Under the pieces are notes generated by a model, which was given only the letters and a program-made list of their open reading frames with translations, was not told where the DNA came from and did not search any database. Below are positions 21,867-31,610 of a stretch of DNA of 64,000 nt, one piece after another. The translations under genes were made by a program, and so were the position numbers. Origin of the DNA: Adiantum capillus-veneris (lineage: Eukaryota; Streptophyta; Polypodiopsida; Polypodiales; Pteridaceae); contig CM043944.1 in assembly GCA_014529385.2 (NCBI GenBank), positions 47,346,768 through 47,410,767 on the forward strand, read 5' to 3'. Position 1 is the first letter of the stretch. The number at the start of each line of letters is the position of its first letter.

Positions 21867-23218
21867 ATGGCTGACGATAATCAAGAGAGTGGAATGAATA
21901 CTGACAACTTTGATTTTGCACATGAAGGTGCTATTGATGATGCCTCAATGTTTGTTAACTATCTTGTTACTAGGTTGCAACAAGCTATGGGCAACCCTAC
22001 TTTGCAAGCCGAAGTTACGCAACAACTTTGTGCTAATGGGATTTCCCTACCTCTCCAAGAAGAGAGAGAGAGCTTAGGAAGCCTCTTGTAGAGACTTACA
22101 AAAGAAGACTCTCTCCAATAAGAGAGGAGGAGGAATCCAATGAACGAGAAAGAAGTGAATCTCCGAATTCCTTCAAAGATGTGGCTCCACAAAGACATCG
22201 GTCTTGACGATCTCCAATTCCTCCCAAGAGGAAAAGATCATCCTATAGTCCTTCTCCTCGTCACTCTGAAAGGGCAGAGAGGAAACAAAGGAAGAAAAAG
22301 GCAAAAAAGAGGTCACCCTCTTCTCCTTCTTCTTCACCTTCCTCTTCTTCCGACAAAAGCAGTGGTTATTCTCCTAGAGAATACAAGAGGAGAGGACAAC
22401 ACAAATCCTACGCTGCTTGGAAAAGGTCCCTAAAGCTTAAGAAGTTCAAATAAGGAGGAAAGAGTATCTCTTTTCTCACCTATAATGGCACCTTTGATGC
22501 TATCAACAAAGTCTTGGCCTTAATCCAACAATTTGATGCGGCCTTTGGAGATGAGGGCTATACAGAGTCCTCCAAGCTACACCATGTAGCTATGCACTTC
22601 CAGAAATCTGTTCATCAATGGTGGGCTAGTCTTCGTGGCAACGACGAAGCCCCAAAGACATGGAAAAATCTATGAGTTTCCATCACGAAGCAATTCCTTG
22701 CAAACGATGCAAAGGACAAAGTGCTTACCGAATGGCAAAGTTTGAAGTTGCTCTCCAATGAGTCTATCCATAAATATGTTGACAAGTTTTGGGATTTACA
22801 TCTCAAGGCTACTGTCTTTCAAAAGATAGACTTCGCCGAGCAAAAGCAACAACTTTGTGTGGGATTACCTGAAGAAAGGGCCAAGTATGTCAACTCGCAA
22901 CGGCCTGCTACTATCACTGAAGTAATCCACCGCACTATGGTTTCTTCGCACATCAATTTCCAACAAGGGGCTAAAATAAATGGAAAACAAAGATCAAAAT
23001 GATGCAAAGGGGAAGAACAATGCCCAAAACTCTTCCCAAGGAAATTCCAACAACAACAACAACAACAATCGGTCCAAGGAGAAGGGAGTTTACAAAGGTA
23101 AAGATAAACTCTCTTGTGAAGAGCTTGAAGCTTTTTGTAAGGACCACAAATAATTGTGGGGAGCAAGGACATGGCTATCGTTCTTGTCCCAAAAGAAATG
23201 CCTGCAATGAGACTCCTA
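21867..23218 (+). pseudogene. gypsy gag with Arg/Ser-rich segment and zinc knuckle (G2)
   Basis: ATG 21867 opens MADDNQESGMNTDNFDF and a helical N-terminus. A frameshift near 22070 leads into a strongly basic, serine-rich stretch (about 22200-22440: PKRKRSSYSPSPRHSERAE, KKKAKKRSPSSPSSSPSSSS, SPREYKRRG). Then comes the gag capsid domain (ALIQQFDAAFGDEGYTESSK, QWWASLRGNDEAPKTW, LTEWQSLKLLSNESIHKYVDK) and a zinc knuckle NCGEQGHGYRSC at about 23150, whose first Cys is lost. In-frame stops occur near 22207, 22451 and 22674. The frame is interrupted at 23219 by the CACTA element. Confidence 0.85.
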
Positions 23219-23460
23219 CACTACAAGAGGTTGTGTGCTCTTGTGACGTTGTCAGCGACGGAAATACACTGGGTTTTTATAACCCTCGGTGTCGCTAAAA
23301 CCGTCCCTAATAGCGTCGCTACGAGAGCGTCGCTATAAGCGTCGCTATATAGAGACGCTCATAGCGACGGTTATAGCGACATTTACATAGAAGTCTATAG
23401 CGACGCTTATAGCGACGCTCCAGAGCCATAAATAGCGACGGTTATAGCGACACCCGAGAG
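23219..23460. repeat. CACTA 5' terminal and subterminal repeats
   Basis: After the terminal repeat, at least ten copies of GTCGCTA / TAGCGAC(G) occur in both orientations up to about 23455, plus a short potential fold (AAGCGTCGCTATATAGAGACGCTC... ). In the family such motifs bind the TnpA-like protein. Confidence 0.9.
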
Positions 23461-23833
23461 AATTTTTTTTTGGTGACAGTGCATTGAATGCCCTTCCACC
23501 CATCAACCATATTGTACTTGATTCACTTTTTAATAAAAGTGCAAGGGTAGATAATAGACCCAAAATAGTCACCCACAAGACGCATTGTTTGCAAAATTGA
23601 CAAGCGTAAAATTGACAATTGTACACATCATAGGCAAAATGAATTGATTGGCAAATGTAATAATGACAATTGTACAACATCATAGGCATAAAGAATTGAT
23701 TGGCAAAATGAACTGCGGTGACAAATGTAATAATATGCATGGTTCAAAAAGACGTATAAAATCCATCTCATGATACATAAGCTATGAGAAACCCTAAACT
23801 AATGCTATCTAGCTACGGCTAAACTGACGTCAT
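23461..23833. other. CACTA left interior, no gene seen
   Basis: AT-rich spacer between subterminal repeats and the stop codon of the second CACTA gene. It holds two imperfect copies of ACATCATAGGCA-AATGAATTGATTGGCAAA at about 23625 and 23682. Confidence 0.6.
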
Positions 23834-25143
23834 CTAGTCAGACATCTCATCGCGTCCAAGCGGCGTATCTGTCGGATTCTGCAAAAAAAGACAATAAGAC
23901 AGCTTTCAGTAAGTATAAACATATAACGACATTTATAAAACAATATAAAAAATAGAAAAGAGTAAACCCTAATACTAACCATGCCGCCGCGAGAACTGAG
24001 AATGTCCATCAGGGCGTTTAAGCCCTTCCTGCCTGCGTACTCGCGCTCGTACGGTGTGGGATCACGTCCTGTCATCGACCACTGTCAAAACATACAAAGA
24101 TTTCATTATGTTATAATTAAAAAACTCATAAACCCTAAACTATCGAACATAAAGAGCAATGCGAAAACACTTACAAAATCGGCCTCAAATGATGCCCATC
24201 CACCGCTCCCCAAGTGGTGCGAGCTCCCTGCCTTTACTCGTGCTCTGGCTGCATCCTTTTGTTGCTTCCACTTGTCGGGATTCTCGCGCGCTGCTTTCTT
24301 CGCATTCTTCCAATCTTCTTTGGCCAGCCAATCTGGCCTGTTCCACCCATGCTTGATTGCTTTTTGCACTTCGGAACGCTTGTGTTTGCAGTATTCGCGC
24401 ATTCGAATCTTCATCAGGTCTTCATTGAAGCGCTGATCCCGTGTTGGAACGGGAAACTCATCATGAAGTATGTTGATGACTCTGGCTTTTAAATCACTTG
24501 GTACTTCACTCCATTTGTTTAGTATGTAGTGTCTAAACAGCTGAGAGCAAAGACCACGCATGCGCGAGATCACCTTCTTGCCGTCATCATCCATGATGAT
24601 GCCGCCGCTGAAGTCGACGGAGTAAGGCAAGCCCTCTGGCCGGTGACGCGTGAACCTGGGTGTCCCGGCAGGGGTCTCTAGCGGCGTGTCGATGGGGGTA
24701 CGGACGTCAGGTGTCTCCACCGACGTCTGGGCCCCGAAGCGAGGAGTGTCGAGTGGGGTGGCTCCTGGCGGAGTAGGTAGAGGTGTGTAGCTGCTAGGAA
24801 CAGTCAGCCGCGCAAAACCTGGCGTAGATGGCGATGTTGTGGCTGGTGTGGGGGCGGGCAAAGAAGGGGAGGGTAAAGAGTCTCGTCGAACACAAGGCGG
24901 TGTGGAGGCATCGACGGCGGAATCCCCACAACAACCGCCACCGCCACCACTAGAGCGCCGGTGTCTAGACGAGTGTGAAGATCGTCTCGTCGACACCGAA
25001 TCTTCGGAGCGCGCCGAATGCTCCGAAAGAGAGGGAGATGCGGATGGAGTAGGAACGCACGATGATGCGCCAGAGCGATGACGCTCCACGTACCACTGTC
25101 TCTGCTGCGGTGACAAAGAAGAAAGAAACTCCTCATCATCCAT
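23834..25143 (-). CDS. CACTA TnpA-like protein (Transposase_24 / Ptta-En/Spm type)
   Basis: Minus-strand gene with three exons I can splice: 25143-24175, 24081-23980 and 23878-23834 (stop TAG). Donors are GTAAGT and GTTAGT, acceptors TTTTGACAG and TTTTTTGCAG, and all junctions fall between codons, giving 371 residues. I chose ATG 25143 (MDDEEFLSSLSPQQRQWYVE) because an acceptor-like TTTAATGCAG lies just upstream, so a 5' non-coding exon is likely. Residues 30-170 are S/P/T-rich with SPSTP-like and DTP/ETP repeats. Residues 195-320 hold the conserved domain (ISRMRGLCSQLFRHYI, WSEVPSDLKARVINILHDEF, KHKRSEVQKAIKHGWNRPDW). The C-terminus TPYEREYAGRKGLNALMDI is the usual family tail. By analogy it binds subterminal repeats and assists excision. 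No stop is visible, so it may be intact. Confidence 0.85.
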
Positions 25144-25415
25144 ACCTGCATTAAACACACAAATATTTAAACTTAATATTGAATGAATAGAGTAGACAAT
25201 GACGCAAAGACCATTAAATACAATGACGTAATGACGCATATAAATACAATGACACAATGAATTGAGTGATAGAAGAGGCAAGTCGAAAACTCAAAATTTT
25301 CAATCAAAAGATGTGAACGCGAGTAGAAAAGAGCGTTATACACCATGGAAGGTACTTAGAGAGCCAGAGCTTTTACAACACGGAGCAAAATTGTTCAAAT
25401 ACAATATTTGTGGCT

Positions 25416-27680
25416 TTAAGAGATCTCTCTCTCATCCTCGCATAACTCAGCATAACTTCCTATATCTATATAGAGCTCTCCGTTTAAACACATATCCTCT
25501 GTTTCATTTTGTAGCTCCTCTGCATGCACCCCATAGAGTAGTAGCATCTTGATGCTCGTCTGGCACCACCGCAGCGGCTCAGCTGATTGAGCATCTTCTC
25601 TGATCTCCTCCATTGATGCCGTTGTGATTGGCACATGGTAGCCTTCATACGTCCTTGCACTACGAGGGGCTACCTCTATGACGTACCACCAGTTTGATGT
25701 AGACTTTGTAGGATGAAATATTACCTGCCAGAGCCACATAACTTACATGAGAGCTTTCAAGCACATAACTTGTAAAAGGGGGATGTTAACTATTTACATA
25801 CTTACTTGTTCACAATGCTCGGGTAGTACGAAAGTGTCTCTTAGGTCAGTCCATTTCTTAGTAGAATCCACCTCAAGAAAACCAGACTCTCCTCTACGCA
25901 CAGTAGCGTTGCGACCCTCCATGATTATCTTGAACCATTGCACGTCGAACAAGTCGACAAAAAATCCTTTGTAATCGATCCTCAAAATCTCTTGTAGCGT
26001 GCTGAAGTAAGTGAGTTCCGCCACCACAGGATCTGCATCAGAGGAACGTCGTCGAGTAGACTGTTCAAATTTTGCCATGATTCCACAATCTTGAGTAAAA
26101 CGCTTTTTGTCGATCCGTTCCACCCTAAAATATCGACCTTTACACCATGCTGCTGTGTATGACTTATACTACAACGAACAAAGATTATGAGTGGCCGTTC
26201 AAACGTTTAGAAATAAAGTCACTAGCTAGTCGTACATTGCAAACTTACCTTGGTCGCGCAACCCCGAGAGTACTCCCACTCTTCCTCAGTCACTTCGTCA
26301 CCGCATTGTTGTGCGCTTTTCAATTGGTTGTGCAACCATCTTAAGCTCATGAATGTTGGTAGGCTCTCCAGACCCGTCGGATAGTGCATCGGTGGTCGTC
26401 TTCCTTGTCTCCACTCGATTCGTGCCCTTTGTCGCTCTTGCTTTGCATCCTCATATTGTGAAATCCACTTTTGCATCACTGGATTGTGAAGCATGCAAAA
26501 TCGGTTGATTTTAGCCTCTAGATCTTCCGTCATCTTCTTCTCAACACCGAGATTGCACATGACAATCCCAGATATGCGCTCATCATCTATGGTTCGCCAT
26601 AGCGTGTCCCGGGCTTTATCAAATCCGTCTAGCCACTCTCCAATGTACACTAGGGACTCTGATACCAACCAACCTTCTGCCATGCTACCCTCCGGACGTG
26701 CCTTTTGACGCACATATCCCTTAAGCGTTTTCATGAAATGTTCTAAGAAGAACATCCATCTGGAATGAACTGTGCCAGCTATTTCCACCTCATCAACTAT
26801 GTGAACAAGAAGATGCACCTGAATGGTTAGTATGGTAGTAGGAAAATGTTTCTGAAACATGCACACAAGCTCCGCAGCATTTAGTTTGGCGAATGGTATG
26901 GAGTCTACGTTGATCTCCTTTTGTGAGATCCATTGCACCAGCTTTGCAAGTTTGTAGATTGTGTTACGGATATCGAGAGACAAACATCCCTCAATGGCAA
27001 CCGGTAAAATAAACTGTAAAGTATGTGCAACAATGATATTAAAGTCCACATTTTATGTAATGATATTAAAGTCCACTATGAACGTACCTGACACATTTTA
27101 TGCCAATCGTGTGACTTCAAACCGGTAAGCTTTCCTTCTTTAGTAAAACACGTTCGGAGCGAGTGCATTACGCCAGTGGGGGTCCGCAAAGATCGAATGG
27201 TCTCTTTTACTTTGCGTTCTTGGGCTCCTGTGAAAATCCATGGTGCTTTAGGGAGTTTTATCGATCCATCAGACGCTGTTTGCGGCCAATATTGCTCCAT
27301 ACGATCCACATTTCTAAGGTCAACTCTGGCTCCCAAAGTATCTTTCTTGCCGGTCAGATGGTCCCATAGTAGATTACCCACATTCTTGAATATGTGCATT
27401 GGATCGAGCAAGTGATTGATCATGAGTCGGGGCCAGTATGGTAACTCGTACCATAGAGATAGTCTCTTCATCCCTGGAGACAATCCGTCATCGCACATCT
27501 CCTTTTGCTCTAACCATGCTTGTGCAGACATCCTTGGTGGCTCTCTTCCTAAAAAGCCGTCGCGTAACACATGATTCTCTGGAAGATACGCTTGATGACC
27601 TTCGTAGATTTGCTTCTTCAGAGAGGGCGCCCTACGTGCATTCAGTCTAGGTCCACATGTGACACATGCTCTGTATCCTA
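25416..27680 (-). pseudogene. CACTA Tnp2-type transposase, C-terminal two thirds
   Basis: Exons on the minus strand: about 27675-27088, 27013-26249, 26168-25806 and 25724-25416 (stop). Donors GTACGT, GTAAGT and GTAAGT, acceptors TTTACAG, GTTGTAG and TGGCAG, all between codons. Exon 1 has GYRACVTCGPRLNA and YEGHQAYLPENHVLR, then ELPYWPRLMINHLLDPMHI and the GLKSHDWHKM motif of transposase family tnp2. Exon 2 is the DUF4218 region (HLLVHIVDEVEIAGTVHSRW, LKGYVRQKARPEGSMAEGW). Exons 3-4 are DUF4216-like (YFSTLQEILRIDYKGFFVDL). The reading meets the N-terminal remnant at 27678 out of frame, and roughly 250-300 residues normally lying between them are absent, so this copy should not make active transposase. 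Confidence 0.9.
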
Positions 27681-28058
27681 GATAAGCCTTTCTGAATCCA
27701 TGATCGTCTCGATCATTTCATCAATCTCGGGCTCAAACATTGCCTCGTTGGGAATGTGCTCTGCATGATCATCCCCCGAGCTGTCAGAGGCTACATCTTG
27801 TGGCCTCACATATGCTGCTTGACCAAAGCGCCTGCGAACACGTCTATTGGGTTGCAAGATTGCTGCTTGTTGGCCAGCGTCAGAGTCCGACAAGTTATAA
27901 TTGGCAACAACTCGATCTATAATAGATGGATCGAACTCGCCAAATTCGCGAACGTGCTGCAAAGAAACACGTCTTGTCCGTCGCACAGCATGCTTGCATT
28001 GATTACAAGGACATAAGACCCTCGTTGAGCTATAAGTGTTTCGGTTGGACGGTCCCAC
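27678..28058 (-). pseudogene. Tnp2 N-terminal remnant
   Basis: The frame contains TRVLCPCNQCKHAVRRTR and VSLQHVREFGEFDPSI, i.e. the Cys-rich transposase-associated domain (I-x-C-P-C-xx-C) that starts Tnp2 proteins. An acidic stretch follows (ASDSSGDDHAEHIPNEAM) and the frame stops at MDSERLI*, immediately before the out-of-frame GYRACVTC segment. The customary start (MDRSWM-like) upstream is not seen; a 5' exon may be lost. This marks an internal deletion junction of the transposase. Confidence 0.82.
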
Positions 28059-28138
28059 ATCCTCGTCACTACTTATAATGAGGATAAAAATCTTATAACC
28101 TGGACAACAAATTTAATATTCTATTGGCATTCTTCGTT

Positions 28139-28141
<3 letters not shown>

Positions 28142-28182
<41 letters not shown>
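28142..28182. repeat. (CT)n microsatellite
   Basis: About 20 CT units inside the CACTA element, upstream of the transposase. Confidence 0.95.
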
Positions 28183-28184
<2 letters not shown>

Positions 28185-28477
28185 CTCACATTCTCTAGTC
28201 ATGTCCAATCCCCGCACACCTCGGTCTAGAGGTGCACGGAGATCAGAACCACCGGGTTATAATCTCGTCTTTATTGGTCAATACCTATATTTGTGGGTAC
28301 AAGAAATCTACAGACCCACGTCTACATGATACTGCATGTAGTGGACAAAACCCCTTTGCCTCTTCTCTAGCTGTAGCACTTCACAGCATCTTAACATCTT
28401 TTCAGAGTAGATCTTTTCACTGTTCGTCTAACTCTAAACCCTAAACCGTAAGTAATTCTTGCGTGGACTCGATCTAA

Positions 28478-28620
28478 CGTAAATAAGCGTAAATCTAACT
28501 AAAAATAAACCTAAATCTAATTTAACGTAAGTCTACATCTAACCTAATCTTTAACGTCTTTTGGGATAGTTTCTTACGACGTTAAAACTCTCTTCTTCTT
28601 GTGTGTGTGTGTGTGGGTAA
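28478..28620. repeat. direct repeat unit 1 flanking the HMA fragment
   Basis: CGTAAAT..GCGTAAATCTAACTAAAAATAAACC through TTAACGTCTTTT and TACGACGTTA..ACTCTCTTCTTCTTG recurs at 29133-29310. The two copies flank the captured HMA segment. Confidence 0.85.
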
Positions 28621-28759
28621 ACCTAAATAAACCTAAGTCTAATCTAATATAACATAAATCTAAATCTAACGTAAATTATGCTATATTAAAAACAAAGAAC
28701 TAAACTAACAGGGATTATAAGAACCTTAAAATTGATTTAACACATAATTTTTCACATAA

Positions 28760-29112
28760 CTCGGCAAGAGTTGGCATTCTCATCACTAAAGATGTGAGAG
28801 TTAACTTCCGGCGGTGACACTGCCTCATCTCCATCCACATCTGACGACAGCAATTGGCCCTTTGGACCGTTCTTGCTCTTGTTACTAACTTTGAAGTTGC
28901 TGTTGAATGACTAGAGGTTGTCTAGATGGTCATTGTCGGGGATGTAGTGACTCTTGCCGCCCTGAAGATCCACCTTCTTCCCTATCTTCTGAAGACATTT
29001 CACCAGTACTTTTGGATCGACGGAGCCCACCATGAGTGAAGGCAGCAATACCCTATATTCCATTGAGGGCTTTCTTCACCCGCTTCATGCAGGCATCGCA
29101 GTCTATGGAGAC
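28760..29112 (-). pseudogene. captured host-gene fragment: heavy-metal-associated (HMA) domain protein
   Basis: Minus strand from 29112: VSIDCDACMKRVKKALNGI, the first strand, metal-binding C-x-x-C loop and first helix of an HMA domain (usual pattern M-D/x-C-xx-C-xx-KVKKAL). After a frameshift (and a TAG in the first frame near 29052) it continues GSVDPKVLVKCLQKIGKKVDL, the second helix and last strand of the same fold (usual V-D-P-xx-V-L-xx-x-x-K-x-G-K-K-A/V-x-L). A variable hydrophilic tail follows (NFKVSNKSKNGPKGQLLSSD, DEAVSPPEVNSHIFSDE). This is the arrangement of plant HIPP/HPP-type metal chaperones. It lies in the CACTA element between two direct repeats, so it is a transduplicated gene piece; the frameshift and a stop after LDNL make it a pseudogene. 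A C-terminal CaaX box is not seen. Confidence 0.82.
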
Positions 29113-29132
29113 CTAAATCTAATCTAAATCTA

Positions 29133-29310
29133 GCGTAAATAAACGTAAATCTAACTAAAAATAAACCTAAATCTAATCTAATTTAACTTAAATAAACCTA
29201 AATCTAATTTAACGTAAGTCTACATCTAACCTAATCTTTAACGTCTTTTAGGATAGTTTCCTACGACGTTATAACTCTCTTCTTCTTGTGTGTGTGCGGG
29301 TGTGTGGATG
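29133..29310. repeat. direct repeat unit 2 flanking the HMA fragment
   Basis: Partner of 28478-28620, about 655 bp apart, with few differences and an extra AATCTAATTTAACTTAAATAAACCTA stretch (two short sub-repeats). Confidence 0.85.
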
Positions 29311-29480
29311 TGTATGCCAATAAAAAGAGATAAATGTTATAACCTTTCTATCACCCATGCCAAGTATGATAGATTGGTTATGCCATTTCCCTCTTGAATA
29401 ATAGGTCTTGAGTTCAACTCCTCGTCGGCTAGATCTTTAGGTCTTTTAATTTTAATTAGTTTCCTACGACGTTAAATTAG

Positions 29481-29700
29481 TTTCTCTCTCTTTCTCTCTC
29501 AATGTGTGTGCGTTTTTTTGTTTATGCATGTTTTCTCTCTCTTTTCCTCTCTCAATGTGTGCGTTTTTTATTTATGCATGTTCTCTCTCTCTTTTCCTTT
29601 CTCAATGTGTGCGTTTTTTGTTTATGCATGCTGTCTCTCTCTTTTCCTCTCTCAATGTGTGTGTGCATTCTTTGTTTATGTATGTGTGTGTGCGTTTTTG
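29481..29700. repeat. about 50-bp tandem repeat, four copies
   Basis: The unit TCTCTCAATGTGTG..GCGTTTTTTGTTTATGCATG..TCTCTCTTTTCC recurs with AATGTGTG at 29501, 29554, 29604 and 29654. Confidence 0.9.
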
Positions 29701-29712
29701 TTTATGTTTGTA

Positions 29713-29717
<5 letters not shown>

Positions 29718-29766
<49 letters not shown>

Positions 29767-29866
29767 AACACTATGTGTGTGAGAGAGAGAGAGAGGCAGA
29801 GAGAAAGAGGGGAAGGGAGCATGAGAGTGAGGAGAGGGAAGGAGCATACCTGGCTCTCCTTCCTCT

Positions 29867-29899
<33 letters not shown>

Positions 29900-29900
29900 G
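29718..29900. repeat. (CT)n, (GA)n and (GT)n microsatellites
   Basis: CT run 29719-29763, GA-rich 29778-29815 and GT run 29871-29899. Confidence 0.93.
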
Positions 29901-29949
29901 AGAAGAAAGAGAGAGAGAGAGGGAGAGCGTTACCTGCTCCTTGCTTGAG

Positions 29950-30123
29950 GGCGCCGAAAAACTCAGATCTGAGATCTGAGTTTTTGGGCGCTCTCTGTTA
30001 TTTTTTTTAGCCCTGCCGGCGTCGCTATGAGCGTCGCAAATTTACAAGTAAATTTGCGACGCTCATAGCGACGCCGGGAATTATTTTTTTTAGCGTCGCT
30101 AATATGAATAGCCTCTTGTAGTG
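29950..30123. repeat. CACTA 3' subterminal hairpins and terminal repeat
   Basis: Two strong inverted repeats: 29950-29995 (core AAAACTCAGATCT-G-AGATCTGAGTTTT with G/C-rich outer arms) and 30016-30077, where 30-bp arms beginning CCGGCGTCGCTATGAGCGTC pair perfectly around a 2-base AA loop. The second contains the TAGCGACG subterminal motifs. The terminal inverted repeat closes at 30123. Confidence 0.92.
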
Positions 30124-30126
30124 CTA

Positions 30127-31055
30127 GAGCTTCCACGATCGAAGGTCCAAAAGAGGATGCTCATTTCAAAGGATGGTCCCTTTCATATGCTTGGGGGAAG
30201 GTAAGGGAGCATGATGCCTTCATCTTATTTAATCCTGACTCTACTCACAACTTCCCTGGGGCGGTCACTTATCAAAAGCTTCCTATATCATGTGCGTTCA
30301 AGAGGTTATTAATAATACCTCAATATACATACTATATTTACACTACGCGCCTATCTAAAAAACCCCCACCCCCCTCTGTATGTATACATTTTGATCTTTT
30401 AATAATCCTCTCCGGTTAACTCACGTGATAGCATACACATTCTAAAAAGTGACCGCCTCGAGACAACTTCATATCAACGGAGTTTGCCACTAAGTTGGGC
30501 ATTCAAGCTTTCAAGATGGGAGATACTGTAACTGCCAATGGAGCTTTCAAGCGATGGCAAGCCTCCGTTACTCCCTTGATTGGGAAGTTGAGGCTTCATG
30601 TACAAAGCTACATCGACAAAGAAGACTTTCTCATCTCTCCTCTCCAACATGAGGATGTTATCCTAGGGGCGCCATGGTTCAACCGCATGACTGCCAATAT
30701 GGAGTTCCTTGAAAGGAGAATCTACTTCACCTACAGGTAAAAGAGCATGTATATAGATGCTAATGAGTCCGATCGTACTATACCACTTGTAAATTCACCT
30801 GTTTTTTATAAGTCAATGAAAAGCTCAGTTTCCTCGCATATGATTTTTGTCAAAGAGTTTCTAAATGATGCTAATGCTTTAACAAAACAAAGCGTTGGGA
30901 ATCAAGAAGAATTAGACTTGTCTAATTTTCTAAATAGATTCCAAGACATATTTATCGACGACATCCCTATGGAGTTACTTCCAAAACGAGGGGATGATGA
31001 CCATATGATAGAGTTTCTACCCAGAAGCTCACCACCTAATATACCACCTTATTGA
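30127..31055 (+). pseudogene. gypsy protease to RT linker (G2)
   Basis: Reading resumes after the CACTA element with sequence matching G1 (KVQKRMLISKD in one frame, then NPDSTHNF, the protease active site D-S-T/G region). It is cut by the MITE at 30255 and continues at 30471 as ATKLGIQAFKMGDTVTANGA, LRLHVQSYIDKEDFLISP, VILGAPWFNRM. A TAA near 30738 and a TGA near 31053 interrupt the linker leading to SSPPNIPPY. Matches G1 1-1000 block for block. Confidence 0.85.
30255..30462. mobile_element. MITE, 208 bp, 8-bp target duplication
   Basis: Ends CCTGGGGCGGTCACTT and (reverse complement of right end) CTCGAGGCGGTCACTT form about 16-bp terminal inverted repeats, with weaker inverted homology further in (TAT..CA.GTG..GTTAA/GAGGxTATTAA). 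ACAACTTC is duplicated at 30247-30254 and 30463-30470, and the gypsy protease frame is restored when one copy and the insert are ignored. Two-sided comparison with G1 (1-1408) proves insertion. No coding capacity. 8-bp duplication suggests a hAT- or Mutator-like transposase as source. Confidence 0.9.
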
Positions 31056-31059
31056 GTTC

Positions 31060-31610
31060 CCCAAGTTGAACAAGAGGAGATTATGAGTCAAGTGCATGAG
31101 CTGGTAGACAAAGGGATGGAGAGGCCTAGCTCCTCTCCGTTTTGTTATCCAATCTTTTTAGTGCAAAAGAAAGATGGTACATACCGCACGTGTGTGGACT
31201 ATTGAGCGTAAATCGTATCACTATCAAAAATAGATTTCCAATAGCGTGGGTGGAAGATTTTTTTGATAATCTACAAGGTTCGGCCTGCTTCAGTAGGATT
31301 GACCTTAAAAGTGGCTATCATCAAATAAGGATAGTGAATGAAGATATCGTAAAGACCGCGTTCCGTACGTCTGGTCTTTATGAATATTTTGTCATGCCTT
31401 TTGGTTTGACAAATGCTCCAACCATGCTCAATCGTTTAATGGAGAAAATCTTTAGACCCTTTTGCAAATTCACTGGAGTGTTCTTTGATGATATTATCAT
31501 CTACTCCAAGTCCTTGGAGGAGAACAAGCAACATCTCTAGGTAATTTTTCAAGCTTTGAGGGAGAAAAATCTTTTTTTTTCTTCAAGAGATTCAATACTT
31601 AGGTCATATT
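31060..31610 (+). pseudogene. gypsy reverse transcriptase (G2)
   Basis: Blocks in order: EIMSQVHELVDKGMERPSSS, FLVQKKDGTYRTCVDY, NRITIKNRFPIAWVEDFFD, FSRIDLKSGYHQIRI, KTAFRTSGLYEYFVMPFGLT and GVFFDDIIIYSKSLEE, the last being the catalytic F-F-D-D box. Catalytic aspartates are kept, but a TGA before NRITIK (31202-31204) and a TAG after KQHL (about 31538) stop translation. Confidence 0.9.

Larger units (their letters stand above)
23219..30123. mobile_element. CACTA (En/Spm) DNA transposon, 6905 bp
   Basis: Left end CACTACAAGAGGTTGTG and right end (reverse complement) CACTACAAGAGGCTATTC form 12-bp perfect terminal inverted repeats starting with the diagnostic CACTA. Both ends are flanked by the 3-bp duplication CTA (23216-23218 and 30124-30126), and the interrupted gypsy reading resumes directly across the site (NETPT then LE..). 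Inside, on the minus strand, are a Tnp2-type transposase and a second protein of the Transposase_24 (Ptta/En/Spm) type. Subterminal regions are packed with TAGCGACG-type motifs. The captured HMA-domain fragment at 28760-29112 is not a CACTA gene. Confidence 0.96.

Noticed and set aside
24804-25160. Minus-strand frame overlapping the CACTA TnpA-like gene
   Set aside because: Shadow of the real frame in GC-rich, S/P-rich coding sequence.
28425-28450. Telomere-like CTAAACCCTAAACC
   Set aside because: Only about two units; no array.
29481-29700. CRISPR-like regular repeats
   Set aside because: Units are contiguous CT-rich tandem copies without unique spacers, inside a plant CACTA element.
31470-31510. 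F-F-D-D in place of Y-x-D-D in the RTs of G2 and X as a novelty
   Set aside because: V/T-F-F-D-D is common in plant Ty3/gypsy reverse transcriptases.
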